The notes under the pieces: model-generated
Told to the model about the DNA's origin: nothing
Databases searched by the model: none
What the model saw: only the letters and a program-made list of their open reading frames with translations
Shown: positions 45,053-51,953 of the stretch, in pieces
Numbering within the stretch: position 1 is the first letter of the stretch
Layout: every line of letters starts with the position of its first letter
Origin: Bryobacterales bacterium
GTDB lineage: Bacteria > Acidobacteriota > Terriglobia > Bryobacterales > Bryobacteraceae
Length of the DNA stretch: 64,000 nucleotides
Reading direction: 5' to 3'
NCBI GenBank assembly: GCA_020847045.1
Contig: JADLCT010000014.1
Location: forward strand, 1 to 64,000
Made by a program: the position numbers and the translations under genes

Positions 45053-47107
45053 ATGCGATACGCCCTTCTCCTGCTGGCCGCGCTGGCCTGGTGCCAGCAG
45101 ACCACACCGCCCGATCAGCAAACCAAAGCCCCTGAGCTTCCCAAGGTCTACGAGTCCATCGTCATCACGGCCTCCCCTGTGGAGCCGGCCATGGAGCAGC
45201 GCAGCCGCGAGGCGTTCGACAAAACCCTGTTTTCGCGTGACGACCAGGTGTTCCACCTTCTGGAGGCCGGCATCAACGCGGGCCAGCACGAGGGCGGCGG
45301 CAAGTCGATCGAGGTGCGCCGGTACGGCTTCAATCTGGACCATGGCGGCGTGTCGGGCGGCTTGAAGGTGCTGGTCGACAATATTCAACAGAATCAGTCG
45401 ACGCAGGGGCACGGGCAGGGCTACCTGGGCGCGTTGAAAAGCATGAGTCCGGAACTGGTGGACGAGGTAGACGTGTACAACGGCCCGTTCCGGAGCGAGT
45501 ACGGCGATTTTTCCGGGCTCGGCGTGGTGCACATCCGCACGCGCGAGTCGCTGCCGGAGCAGTACACGGTGCGGCTTCAGGGCGGTTCGTTCGCCAGCCG
45601 CCGCGGCTTCCTCGGCTGGTCTCCGGACTGGCAGAAAACGGACATGCTGGTGGCCTATGACGGCTCCCTCACCGACGGCCCGTTCCTTAAACCGCTCGAC
45701 TACCGGCGCGACAATCTCACCTTCAACCTGACACGGCGGCTGAACGAGCGACGCAGTGTGAGCGTGAAGTTCAACGGTGGCCGGAATAACTTCAACTCCT
45801 CCGGGCAGGTGCCGCTGGACGAGGTGGTGGCCGGGCGTCTGGATCCGTTCGGCTATCTGGACCCGGGCGACGGCGGGCGCGTGAAGCAGGGCACCCTGGC
45901 CGGATATTTCCGTGAGGAGACGGCAGGCGGGACTCTGTGGAAATTCGACGGCTTCCTGACACGGTCGCTGTTTGACATGTACTCCGACTTCACATTCTTC
46001 CTGAACGATCCCGAGTTGGGCGACGGCATTCAACAGCACGATTCGCGCCTGATGCAGGGGGCCAATGCGCAGATGGTGAAGCCGCACCGCGAGGGCGCCA
46101 CCAGCGGGCTGTTCACCGCAGGCGCCAACCTGCATCTCACACAGACGCTGGTGGGCTTGTATTCGCGCGTGAACCGCACCCCGTACCGGACCGATACGCT
46201 CGCCAACGCCGGCATCTCCAACGGGGCCGGCTTTGCGCAGGAGGACCTCAGCCTCTATTCCGGCCGTCTGCGGCTGGGCGGCGGCGCGCGCTACGACGTG
46301 TTCCGCTTCGACGTGCGGGACAGGATCGAACCGGAGTTTTCCGGCGCGCACACGAGCGGCAAGTGGCAGCCCAAGGCGCACCTCTCCCTGACGCCGTCTT
46401 ACCGCATTCCGCTTACCCTGCACGCCAATTACGGACGGGGCATCTCGTCGCTCGACGCCCGCGGCGTGGTGCGGTCGCCGGACGGGCGGCGCCTGGCGAC
46501 GACGGATTTCGTTCAGGCGGGCACTTCGCACAACTGGCGCAGGCTTTCTTTGATCCTGAATCTGTTCCTGATTAACCGGTCGAATGAGCTTGTATATATT
46601 CCTGACGACGGTTCGCTGGAGTTCCTGGGACCGACGCGCGCCTACGGTTGGGAGGCTAAAGCGAACTTCCGGCTGACGCGGCGTCTGGCCGTACACGGCG
46701 GATTCACGCGCGTGGTGAACGCCTACTACCGGAATACGTTCCCACGAGAGTATGTCGACCGAGCGCCTCACTTTACCGCCAACGCCGGCCTGACGCTATC
46801 GGCATGGAAGGGCTGGAGCGGGTCGGTCCGGATGCGCGCCATCAATAATTACCGTTTGGATCCGCTCGATGCCTCCAACCGGGCCGCCGGACATACTGTC
46901 TTCGACCTGAGCCTGACGCGGCGGATCGTGCGCGGCGTGGATTTCCTGTTTGCCGTGGATAATTTCACGGATCGCTCTTATTACGAAACGCAGAATTATT
47001 TTGAATCCCGGCTGCGGGGCGCCGAGCCCATGAGCCGGATCCACGCCACCCCTGGCTACCCGGTAACTTTTACCGCCGGGTTAAGTTTTCGATTTCGCGG
47101 GAAATGA
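45053..47107 (+). CDS. TonB-dependent receptor
   Basis: An outer-membrane active transporter of 684 residues with a signal peptide (MRYALLLLAALAWC) and a plug domain that includes VYESIVITASPVEPAMEQRS (a TonB-box-like start), SIEVRRYGFNLDHGGVSGGL and VDEVDVYNGPFRSEYGDFSG. The remainder is a barrel of alternating strands ending in the aromatic YPVTFTAGLSFRFRGK, typical for assembly by the BAM machinery. The ligand is unknown; a siderophore or oligosaccharide is usual. I start at the second ATG because TGCTACCAT (45034-45042), an extended -10 type box, overlaps the first ATG. No TonB/ExbB genes are near. Confidence 0.88.
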   Translation: MRYALLLLAALAWCQQTTPPDQQTKAPELPKVYESIVITASPVEPAMEQRSREAFDKTLFSRDDQVFHLLEAGINAGQHEGGGKSIEVRRYGFNLDHGGVSGGLKVLVDNIQQNQSTQGHGQGYLGALKSMSPELVDEVDVYNGPFRSEYGDFSGLGVVHIRTRESLPEQYTVRLQGGSFASRRGFLGWSPDWQKTDMLVAYDGSLTDGPFLKPLDYRRDNLTFNLTRRLNERRSVSVKFNGGRNNFNSSGQVPLDEVVAGRLDPFGYLDPGDGGRVKQGTLAGYFREETAGGTLWKFDGFLTRSLFDMYSDFTFFLNDPELGDGIQQHDSRLMQGANAQMVKPHREGATSGLFTAGANLHLTQTLVGLYSRVNRTPYRTDTLANAGISNGAGFAQEDLSLYSGRLRLGGGARYDVFRFDVRDRIEPEFSGAHTSGKWQPKAHLSLTPSYRIPLTLHANYGRGISSLDARGVVRSPDGRRLATTDFVQAGTSHNWRRLSLILNLFLINRSNELVYIPDDGSLEFLGPTRAYGWEAKANFRLTRRLAVHGGFTRVVNAYYRNTFPREYVDRAPHFTANAGLTLSAWKGWSGSVRMRAINNYRLDPLDASNRAAGHTVFDLSLTRRIVRGVDFLFAVDNFTDRSYYETQNYFESRLRGAEPMSRIHATPGYPVTFTAGLSFRFRGK

Positions 47108-47120
47108 TCTTGATCAACAA

Positions 47121-47154
47121 TGCTACAATTCGGATGAGCCATCGATGCGATGGC
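47121..47154 (+). promoter_or_regulatory. Extended -10 promoter and leader hairpin of the RNA-binding protein gene
   Basis: TGCTACAAT (47121-47129) fits an extended -10 element. The predicted transcript would start near 47136 and have a leader of about 117 bases before the ATG. It begins with a perfect hairpin, GCCATCG-ATG-CGATGGC (47138-47154). Long structured leaders are known for cold-shock RNA-binding proteins; that is an analogy here. Confidence 0.5.
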
Positions 47155-47252
47155 GGAACTGCTACCTTTGCCCGCCTGAGTGTGCCCGGCCGAGATTAGC
47201 TTACTGGGATAAGAGTCGCTGCCGAGCAAGCAGCCGTGAGGATTGTGATCAG

Positions 47253-47630
47253 ATGACCAACATTTTCGTAGGAAACCTCTCCTACGCGACAACGCAAGAA
47301 GACCTGCAGGATGTATTCGGCGGGTACGGTGTTGTGGAACGCGTGAGCATTGTGAGGGATCGTGACACGGGGCAGCCGCGCGGCTTCGCCTTCGTGGAAA
47401 TGACGAACCCGGACGAGGCGACGCGGGCTATTGAAGAACTGAACGGCCGCGAACTGAACGGCCGGACCATGAACGTGAACGAGGCGCGTCCTCGGGAAGC
47501 GCGTGGCCCGGGCGGCGGTGGCCGTGGCTTTGGTGGCGGCGGCAACCGGGGCGGCGGCGGTGGCCGTGGCTTCGGTGGCGGCGGAGGCAACCGCAGTGGC
47601 GGTGGCGGACGCCGTGAGCCCCGCTGGTAA
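47253..47630 (+). CDS. RRM-type RNA-binding protein with Gly-rich tail
   Basis: A 125-residue protein with a single RNA recognition motif: RNP2 IFVGNL at residues 4-9 and RNP1 RGFAFVEM at about 44-51, followed by a Gly/Arg-rich tail in which RGFGGGGNR is repeated. This resembles cyanobacterial Rbp proteins, which are cold-regulated RNA chaperones. The start is set by a GAGG eleven bases upstream and by the RRM start; a longer open frame upstream is in the leader. A strong hairpin terminator follows 26 bases after the stop. The protein is probably cytosolic and monocistronic. Confidence 0.9.
   Translation: MTNIFVGNLSYATTQEDLQDVFGGYGVVERVSIVRDRDTGQPRGFAFVEMTNPDEATRAIEELNGRELNGRTMNVNEARPREARGPGGGGRGFGGGGNRGGGGGRGFGGGGGNRSGGGGRREPRW
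47512..47592 (+). repeat. Two-copy Gly-rich coding repeat
   Basis: Two near-identical units of about 38-43 bases encode GGRGFGGGGNR-type repeats in the tail of the RNA-binding protein. Copies differ by a few bases and one inserted codon. In-frame expansion or contraction is possible. Confidence 0.6.
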
Positions 47631-47655
47631 TCACGCCAGTTTAGCCTGAAAAAGT

Positions 47656-47708
47656 AAACCCCCGGTTGCCTCGTGTTCCTTCCGGTACACGAGACGCGCC
47701 GGGGGTTT
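47656..47708. terminator. Bidirectional intrinsic terminator
   Basis: AAACCCCCGG (47656-47665) pairs with CCGGGGGTTT (47699-47708) as a perfect 10-bp stem. Inside it CTCGTGT (47670-47676) pairs with ACACGAG (47687-47693). The plus strand continues with TTTGTGTTT; on the minus strand the hairpin is followed by a T-rich stretch. It lies between the RNA-binding protein gene and the convergent aldolase gene and can end both transcripts. Confidence 0.85.
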
Positions 47709-47723
47709 GTGTTTCTAGCGCTC

Positions 47724-48671
47724 TTACCAGGGCATCGTGCGTTTTGTGAACTTACGGCCCTTTTCGGCAATCTCCGGCCCGCCGGAGCCTATCATGACGC
47801 CTTCCCGGATCATGTCCTCGACATCGTTCAAACGGACGGTATTCAGAAAAGCGAGCTTATTTGCCTTGCACGCGGCGAGAACGCGGGCGCGGGCCGCCTT
47901 CATGTCGGGATGCAACTCGGAGTTCGGTCCATGGCCGTCGGGCTTGGCCAGTGACAGTCCCATGTCGCCCGGTCCCCATTCGGCAAAGCCGATGCCAGGC
48001 ACGGCAGCCACCTTCTCGGCATTGGCCAGCGCGTACTTGTCCTCGATCTTCAGGCCGAGCAGGAACTCGCCATCGGGGTTGAGCGGCCATGGGTCGGCCC
48101 GTTTCATGTACTCCTGCGGCGAGATGCCCCAAATGCTGGAGGGGTTGCCCTGGCTGCCATTGCCGAGCATTCCTTCCGGCAGGCCGGGGTGCGGTTTTGA
48201 GTTCACATAACGCGCCGAGGAGACGAAGATCTTGATGGCCTCGGGGTCGCGCGCGTGACACAGCAGAATCCCGTGAATGCCGCTGAGCAGCGCCTGCTGC
48301 ACCACCCAGAAATTGGCGTGCATATGCGCCGCGCTGATGCCCAGCACGGGTAGCGTGGCGATGACGGCCGGCGTCCGGTGCCCCGAACGCGTCGGACCGC
48401 CATCCACCAGACCTCTCATAAATGCGCGCAAGGCGGCAAAGTCCAGAGTGCCGTGCTCCATCTCGTAATTGATGTAGTCGGCCCATGTGCCGGCCATCTT
48501 CTTGCCCTCTTCATAGCCGCCGTGCCCGCCCGTGTAATAGACGGGCTGGCCGGAGGCGAGCAGTTCAACGGCGCGGTTAATTCGCTTGGGTTTGTAGGTG
48601 GATTGCGCGGCGGGCATAGGGGCTGCCAGTGGCGCCGCGGCCAGGGCTTGGAGGAACGTGGAGCGCTTCAT
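47724..48671 (-). CDS. Exported HpcH/HpaI aldolase family protein
   Basis: A 315-residue protein of the HpcH/HpaI aldolase/citrate lyase barrel family. Motifs include the metal-site Glu in LKIEDKYALANAEKVAAVPG and Asp in WGPGDMGLSL, and a His/Asp region HARDPEAIKIFVSS. In this family the enzyme cleaves hydroxy-keto acids to pyruvate and an aldehyde. An N-terminal leader, MKRSTFLQALAAAPLAAPMP, suggests export, which is unusual for the family. The gene is followed by a terminator and preceded by a good promoter (TTGACG, 16-18 bases, TATATA/TATAAC). The spacing predicts a leaderless transcript. Confidence 0.85.
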   Translation of the reverse strand: MKRSTFLQALAAAPLAAPMPAAQSTYKPKRINRAVELLASGQPVYYTGGHGGYEEGKKMAGTWADYINYEMEHGTLDFAALRAFMRGLVDGGPTRSGHRTPAVIATLPVLGISAAHMHANFWVVQQALLSGIHGILLCHARDPEAIKIFVSSARYVNSKPHPGLPEGMLGNGSQGNPSSIWGISPQEYMKRADPWPLNPDGEFLLGLKIEDKYALANAEKVAAVPGIGFAEWGPGDMGLSLAKPDGHGPNSELHPDMKAARARVLAACKANKLAFLNTVRLNDVEDMIREGVMIGSGGPEIAEKGRKFTKRTMPW

Positions 48672-48678
48672 GGGGCCT

Positions 48679-48708
48679 GTTATATACGTTCGGCGGTGCG
48701 TGCGTCAA
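48679..48708 (-). promoter_or_regulatory. Sigma-70-like promoter of the exported aldolase gene
   Basis: On the minus strand TTGACG (48708-48703) is followed after 16 bases by TATATA (48686-48681) or after 18 bases by TATAAC (48684-48679). The -10 end is seven bases from the ATG, so transcription would start at or next to the start codon. This is the clearest -35/-10 pair I found in the window. Confidence 0.65.
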
Positions 48709-48724
48709 TGCTTTGCCCAAATGT

Positions 48725-49141
48725 TCAGGCGCCGGGCCGCCGCAGCAGGTAGCGGAAGACGTAGAGTTCGCTCAACACAAAGTTGGCCACGGCGAGCGCC
48801 GCAATCGAGATCAGGTTGGCCAGCAGGTAGTGCAGCCCGATCACGCCCACCAGCAGGCGCATGAGCAGAAGATTGCCTGCCAGCGAGAGCAGGCCATTGG
48901 AGATATGGAAGCGCCACAAGCGGGCCAGACGCTCACGTCCATCCGAACGCCGGTCGGACCAGGTCCAGAACTCGTGCCAGAGGAAGTTATGGAGCACGGC
49001 CGTCTCCACCGCTAGCGCCGTGGCCCAGAGATAGTGCGGGTCCAGCAGCGGCTTGTAGCAGGAGAGCGCTGCCAGTTGCACGCCGATGCCCAGCGCGCCG
49101 ACGGCATAAAACTTGGCGGCGCGAATGGCCACCTCTTTCAC
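48725..49141 (-). CDS. GtrA family membrane protein
   Basis: A 138-residue protein with four membrane helices, matching the GtrA/DPMS-flippase family: KFYAVGALGIGVQLAALSCY, the cytosolic loop HEFWTWSDRR (FxxHxxFTF-like) and a second helical pair ending in NFVLSELYVFRYLLRRPGA. GtrA proteins move or assist polyprenyl-phosphate sugars across the inner membrane. The GTG start overlaps the upstream phosphatidyltransferase stop as GTGA, so the two are coupled. The ORF extends upstream in another protein's gene; the N-terminus here is fixed by that overlap. Confidence 0.83.
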   Translation of the reverse strand: MKEVAIRAAKFYAVGALGIGVQLAALSCYKPLLDPHYLWATALAVETAVLHNFLWHEFWTWSDRRSDGRERLARLWRFHISNGLLSLAGNLLLMRLLVGVIGLHYLLANLISIAALAVANFVLSELYVFRYLLRRPGA

Positions 49142-49824
49142 GGCAGCCGCTCCTCGTTGTAGAGCTGGACCGTATGCCGGATGGTGGCCGCGATCAGCAT
49201 GACGGCCATTCCCGCCACACCCACGGCGCCGCCAATGTCGAAAAGCAGGTATTGCTGGCCGGCGAGCCTGACGTGGGGACCGCGCACAAGCAGGGCGATG
49301 TTGCCGATGGCGAGCAGTATGCGCAGTTCGGTGGGCGAAAACTTCCAGAAGCTCAGGTGGAACGTGCCAATGGTGTAGGTGGTGAGATAGACCTCGATCG
49401 AGAGCATGAAATAGGCGATGACCAGCGCCATGGCCACCGGGAGGCTCATGTAGCCGCTCAGCCCGAGCCCGCCCAGCAGGAAGAAAGTGCCGAACATGTC
49501 CACCACATGATCGACGTAGAAACCGTAGCGGGGACGGAGCCGCTGGCGGAAGCGGGCGAGCGTGCCGTCGAGCGAGTCGCCAAACCAGTTCAGGATCAGA
49601 AAGACGATCACCAGCAGAAGGCCCGCGGAATGGGCTCGTGCATACCAATAGGAAAGGCCGGCGCCGAGCAGGCTCAGCAACCCGAGCACGGTGAGGTGAT
49701 CCGGGTTGATAGCGGCGGGCAAACGGGCGGCGAGCCACAGCAGCGTGCGCTTTTCCAGCGGAGCCAGCAGGCTGAGTTGGGCGCGCGTGGCGTCCTTGAA
49801 CGGTTTCGGCTCGGATCTGCTCAT
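49138..49824 (-). CDS. CDP-alcohol phosphatidyltransferase
   Basis: Integral membrane enzyme moving a phospho-alcohol group from a CDP-lipid, as in phospholipid or phospho-inositol synthesis. The 228-residue product has five or six membrane helices and the family signature in SLDGTLARF followed by YGFYVDHVVD, which gives the D-G-x2-A-R-x8-G-x3-D-x3-D pattern. The acceptor alcohol is not evident. It is coupled to a GtrA gene, a partner that suggests a lipid-linked sugar pathway rather than housekeeping phosphatidylglycerol synthesis. Confidence 0.85.
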   Translation of the reverse strand: MSRSEPKPFKDATRAQLSLLAPLEKRTLLWLAARLPAAINPDHLTVLGLLSLLGAGLSYWYARAHSAGLLLVIVFLILNWFGDSLDGTLARFRQRLRPRYGFYVDHVVDMFGTFFLLGGLGLSGYMSLPVAMALVIAYFMLSIEVYLTTYTIGTFHLSFWKFSPTELRILLAIGNIALLVRGPHVRLAGQQYLLFDIGGAVGVAGMAVMLIAATIRHTVQLYNEERLP

Positions 49825-49894
49825 GCGGGAGTGATGGGGGCGGTCGCGGTCTGGTTTCAGGATACGAAAGCCAGGGAGGCCCGCGCGTTCCCGC

Positions 49895-49900
49895 TATGAT
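49895..49900 (+). promoter_or_regulatory. -10 box giving a predicted leaderless transcript
   Basis: TATGAT ends seven bases before the A of the next gene's ATG (49907), so the usual transcription start would coincide with the start codon. No -35 hexamer and no Shine-Dalgarno sequence are visible in the 82-base gap. Confidence 0.45.
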
Positions 49901-49906
49901 GATGGT

Positions 49907-50710
49907 ATGAGCAGTATCAGCCGGAGGCGCCTGGTGACGGCGGCCATGGGGGCCGTGGCCGGGCAGGCGCATGCGGCCGAGTTGCGGGCCTCGACCTCGC
50001 GCGCATTCGACGACTACATCCACAAGCGCGAACGCCGTCTGGCCGAAGAGCGCCTGAGTCCCGGATCGCCGCAGTTCCTGTGGCTGGATGGACGCGCCGA
50101 GCGGCGCGCGGCTGCCCGCGAAGGCCGCGTGGCCATTGAGGCGGCGCAAAAAAAGAACCCCTTGGAAGCTCCCGACGGACTCATCCATGACTGGGCGGCC
50201 GGTGTCTTTATTCCCTCGGCATCGCTAGCGCTGGTGCTCGCGCGCGTACAGGACTACGATCACCACAAGCGCTACTATGCGCCCGAGGTGATGGATTCGA
50301 AGCTCCTGCGCCGCCAAGGCGACCGCTTCCACATCTATTACCGGCTGATGAAGAAAAAGGTGATCACCGCCGTGCTGAACAGCGAGCACACCGTTCAGTA
50401 CTACAACCTGGGCGAGGGGCGCGCGCACAGCCGGTCCTATTCGACCAAGATCGCCGAGGTGGAATCTCCAGGCGAACGTTCGGAGAAGGAACTGCCTCCG
50501 GGCGGAGGACATGGGTTTTTGTGGCGGCTGAACTCCTACTGGCGCTTTGCCGAACGCGACGGAGGCGTGTATGTGGAGTGCGAAGCCGTGTCGTTGACGC
50601 GCGGCATACCGTTCGGCCTCGGATGGATGGTGGAGCCGATTATCCGCGACCTTCCGCAGGAATCTCTCGAAAAGACCCTGCAGGCCACGCGCCTGTCGAT
50701 GCGCGGTTAG
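49907..50710 (+). CDS. Exported protein of unknown function, possible SRPBCC-like fold
   Basis: A 267-residue protein with a Tat-like leader (MSSISRRRLVTAAMGAVAGQ). I cannot name a family with certainty. The central part (DYDHHKRYYAPEVMDSKLLR, FHIYYRLMKKKVITAVLNSE) and the end (YVECEAVSLTRGIPFGLGWM) resemble proteins of the START/polyketide-cyclase (SRPBCC) type seen in acidobacterial genomes. A lipid- or hydrophobic-ligand-binding pocket would follow from that. Predicted to be transcribed from a leaderless promoter. It precedes an unrelated-looking secreted protein gene by 54 bases. Confidence 0.68.
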   Translation: MSSISRRRLVTAAMGAVAGQAHAAELRASTSRAFDDYIHKRERRLAEERLSPGSPQFLWLDGRAERRAAAREGRVAIEAAQKKNPLEAPDGLIHDWAAGVFIPSASLALVLARVQDYDHHKRYYAPEVMDSKLLRRQGDRFHIYYRLMKKKVITAVLNSEHTVQYYNLGEGRAHSRSYSTKIAEVESPGERSEKELPPGGGHGFLWRLNSYWRFAERDGGVYVECEAVSLTRGIPFGLGWMVEPIIRDLPQESLEKTLQATRLSMRG

Positions 50711-50764
50711 TCCGCAACCGGCCGCTGGTCCATTGCGTCCAATGAATCACGGGAGTACCCTGCA

Positions 50765-51550
50765 ATGGTGAATCGTTCCACTCTGGCGATCGGGTTGTTG
50801 ATGGCGGTGAGCGCCTGGGGACAGTTGCGTCCTGGTATGGGCGCCGGTGGCCACGGCCATGGCGGCGGCGCGGCGGCGGGCCGCATTCACTTTCCCGCCG
50901 GCCGTCCCTCCATGCCCGGCCTTGGGCCCGGAGCCGGCTTCGGCAGCGTGGTGAACCCCTCGGGCATCCCGCAGATGTTCGGCGTTGTGAATCCGGTGTT
51001 CAGCCCGAACACCTCCTTCGGCCAGCGTCTGGGGGCGACGGTCACCGGTTCGGATTGGGCGGTGGGCGCGTATCACAGGCAGGCGTGGCGCGGCGGCATC
51101 GTCCCCTATCCGGTGTTCGTGGGCGGGTACGGAGCCACCTACCAGGCCCCTGCGCCGAACGTCACCGTGGTTAACGCCCCGGCGCCTTCCGTGTTCATCA
51201 ACAACAGCTACGCCCCGGAGCGTATGACGCCATCGGTGACCGAAGTTGGGCCCAATACGCCTGAGACGCTTACCACCTATACGGCTCCCGTGACGCGGAA
51301 CGAAGAGGGCCGGCCACTGAGTGAGTCCATGCGCCCGCCGTCGAACGCGGACGGAAAACCGACGGTGTACCTCGTGGCCATGCGCTCAGGCGAGGTGTAC
51401 ACGGCGGTGGCGTTCTGGCTGGAAGAGGGCACGTTCCACTACATCACGCCAAACCATGTGCACAATCGCGCCTCTGTGGAACTGGTGGACACAGGTTTGA
51501 GCCGGCAGTTGAACGAGGAGCGCGGGCTCGAGTTCAAGCTGGCGCGCTGA
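50765..51550 (+). CDS. Secreted Gly/Pro-rich protein with a conserved C-terminal module
   Basis: A 261-residue protein with signal peptide (MVNRSTLAIGLLMAVSAWGQ), then a His/Gly-rich segment (GMGAGGHGHGGGAAAGRIHF), a disordered middle with Asn/Pro/Val, and a C-terminal module of about 60 residues (TVYLVAMRSGEVYTAVAFWL, YITPNHVHNRASVELVDTGL, LNEERGLEFKLAR). That module is familiar to me from many acidobacterial exported proteins of unknown function. The histidine-rich start could bind metal. The 3' end overlaps the Nudix gene on the other strand by 17 bases. Confidence 0.72.
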   Translation: MVNRSTLAIGLLMAVSAWGQLRPGMGAGGHGHGGGAAAGRIHFPAGRPSMPGLGPGAGFGSVVNPSGIPQMFGVVNPVFSPNTSFGQRLGATVTGSDWAVGAYHRQAWRGGIVPYPVFVGGYGATYQAPAPNVTVVNAPAPSVFINNSYAPERMTPSVTEVGPNTPETLTTYTAPVTRNEEGRPLSESMRPPSNADGKPTVYLVAMRSGEVYTAVAFWLEEGTFHYITPNHVHNRASVELVDTGLSRQLNEERGLEFKLAR

Positions 51551-51953
51551 ACTCGCCTTGCGCGAGACGGGCGACGAAGTCGAGGTCGCCTTCCAGGAAG
51601 TCGTAGTGGGACAACTCGTCCGCGCGCGCCCAGGCGATCACTTCGAATTCGTGGTTCACCGGTTCGCCCGTGAATTCCGTCACCAGGTAGAAGATGAGCT
51701 GGATGGCCGGACGGCCTGGATACTGAAAAGCGTGCCGGGCCAGTTCGGGGCCGACGGCGGCTGCAATGCCCAGCTCCTCGCGGAGTTCGCGTACAACGGC
51801 CTCGCGTGGCGGTTCGCCCGCCTCCACCTTGCCGCCAGGAAACTCCCACTTCAGTTCACCCCACCCGCCACGTTTGCGCTGGCCGATCAGGAACCGGCCA
51901 TCACGGCGGATCACAGCGGCGACAACCAGAATGGCTGAGGGGTGGCCGCTCAT
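51534..51953 (-). CDS. mutT: Nudix (MutT-like) hydrolase
   Basis: A 139-residue Nudix hydrolase with a complete Nudix box starting GGKVEAGEPPREAVVRELRE and ending ELGI (G-x5-E-x7-REUxEExGU). It probably hydrolyses 8-oxo-dGTP to prevent mutations, as judged from length and the N-terminal VVAAVIRRDGRFLIGQRKRG. Other nucleotides cannot be excluded. The start overlaps the stop of the radical SAM gene (ATGA), so the two are coupled; this pairing has no obvious pathway meaning. The 3' end overlaps the convergent secreted-protein gene by 17 bases. Confidence 0.9.
   Translation of the reverse strand: MSGHPSAILVVAAVIRRDGRFLIGQRKRGGWGELKWEFPGGKVEAGEPPREAVVRELREELGIAAAVGPELARHAFQYPGRPAIQLIFYLVTEFTGEPVNHEFEVIAWARADELSHYDFLEGDLDFVARLAQGEFSAPA

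Noticed and set aside
44978-46771. 597-codon minus-strand frame opposite the TonB-dependent receptor
   Set aside because: Shadow of the receptor gene; basic, low-complexity product.
48725-50188. 487-codon frame covering GtrA and its upstream neighbour
   Set aside because: Only the last 138 residues are GtrA; the rest is an out-of-frame reading of the phosphatidyltransferase gene and beyond.
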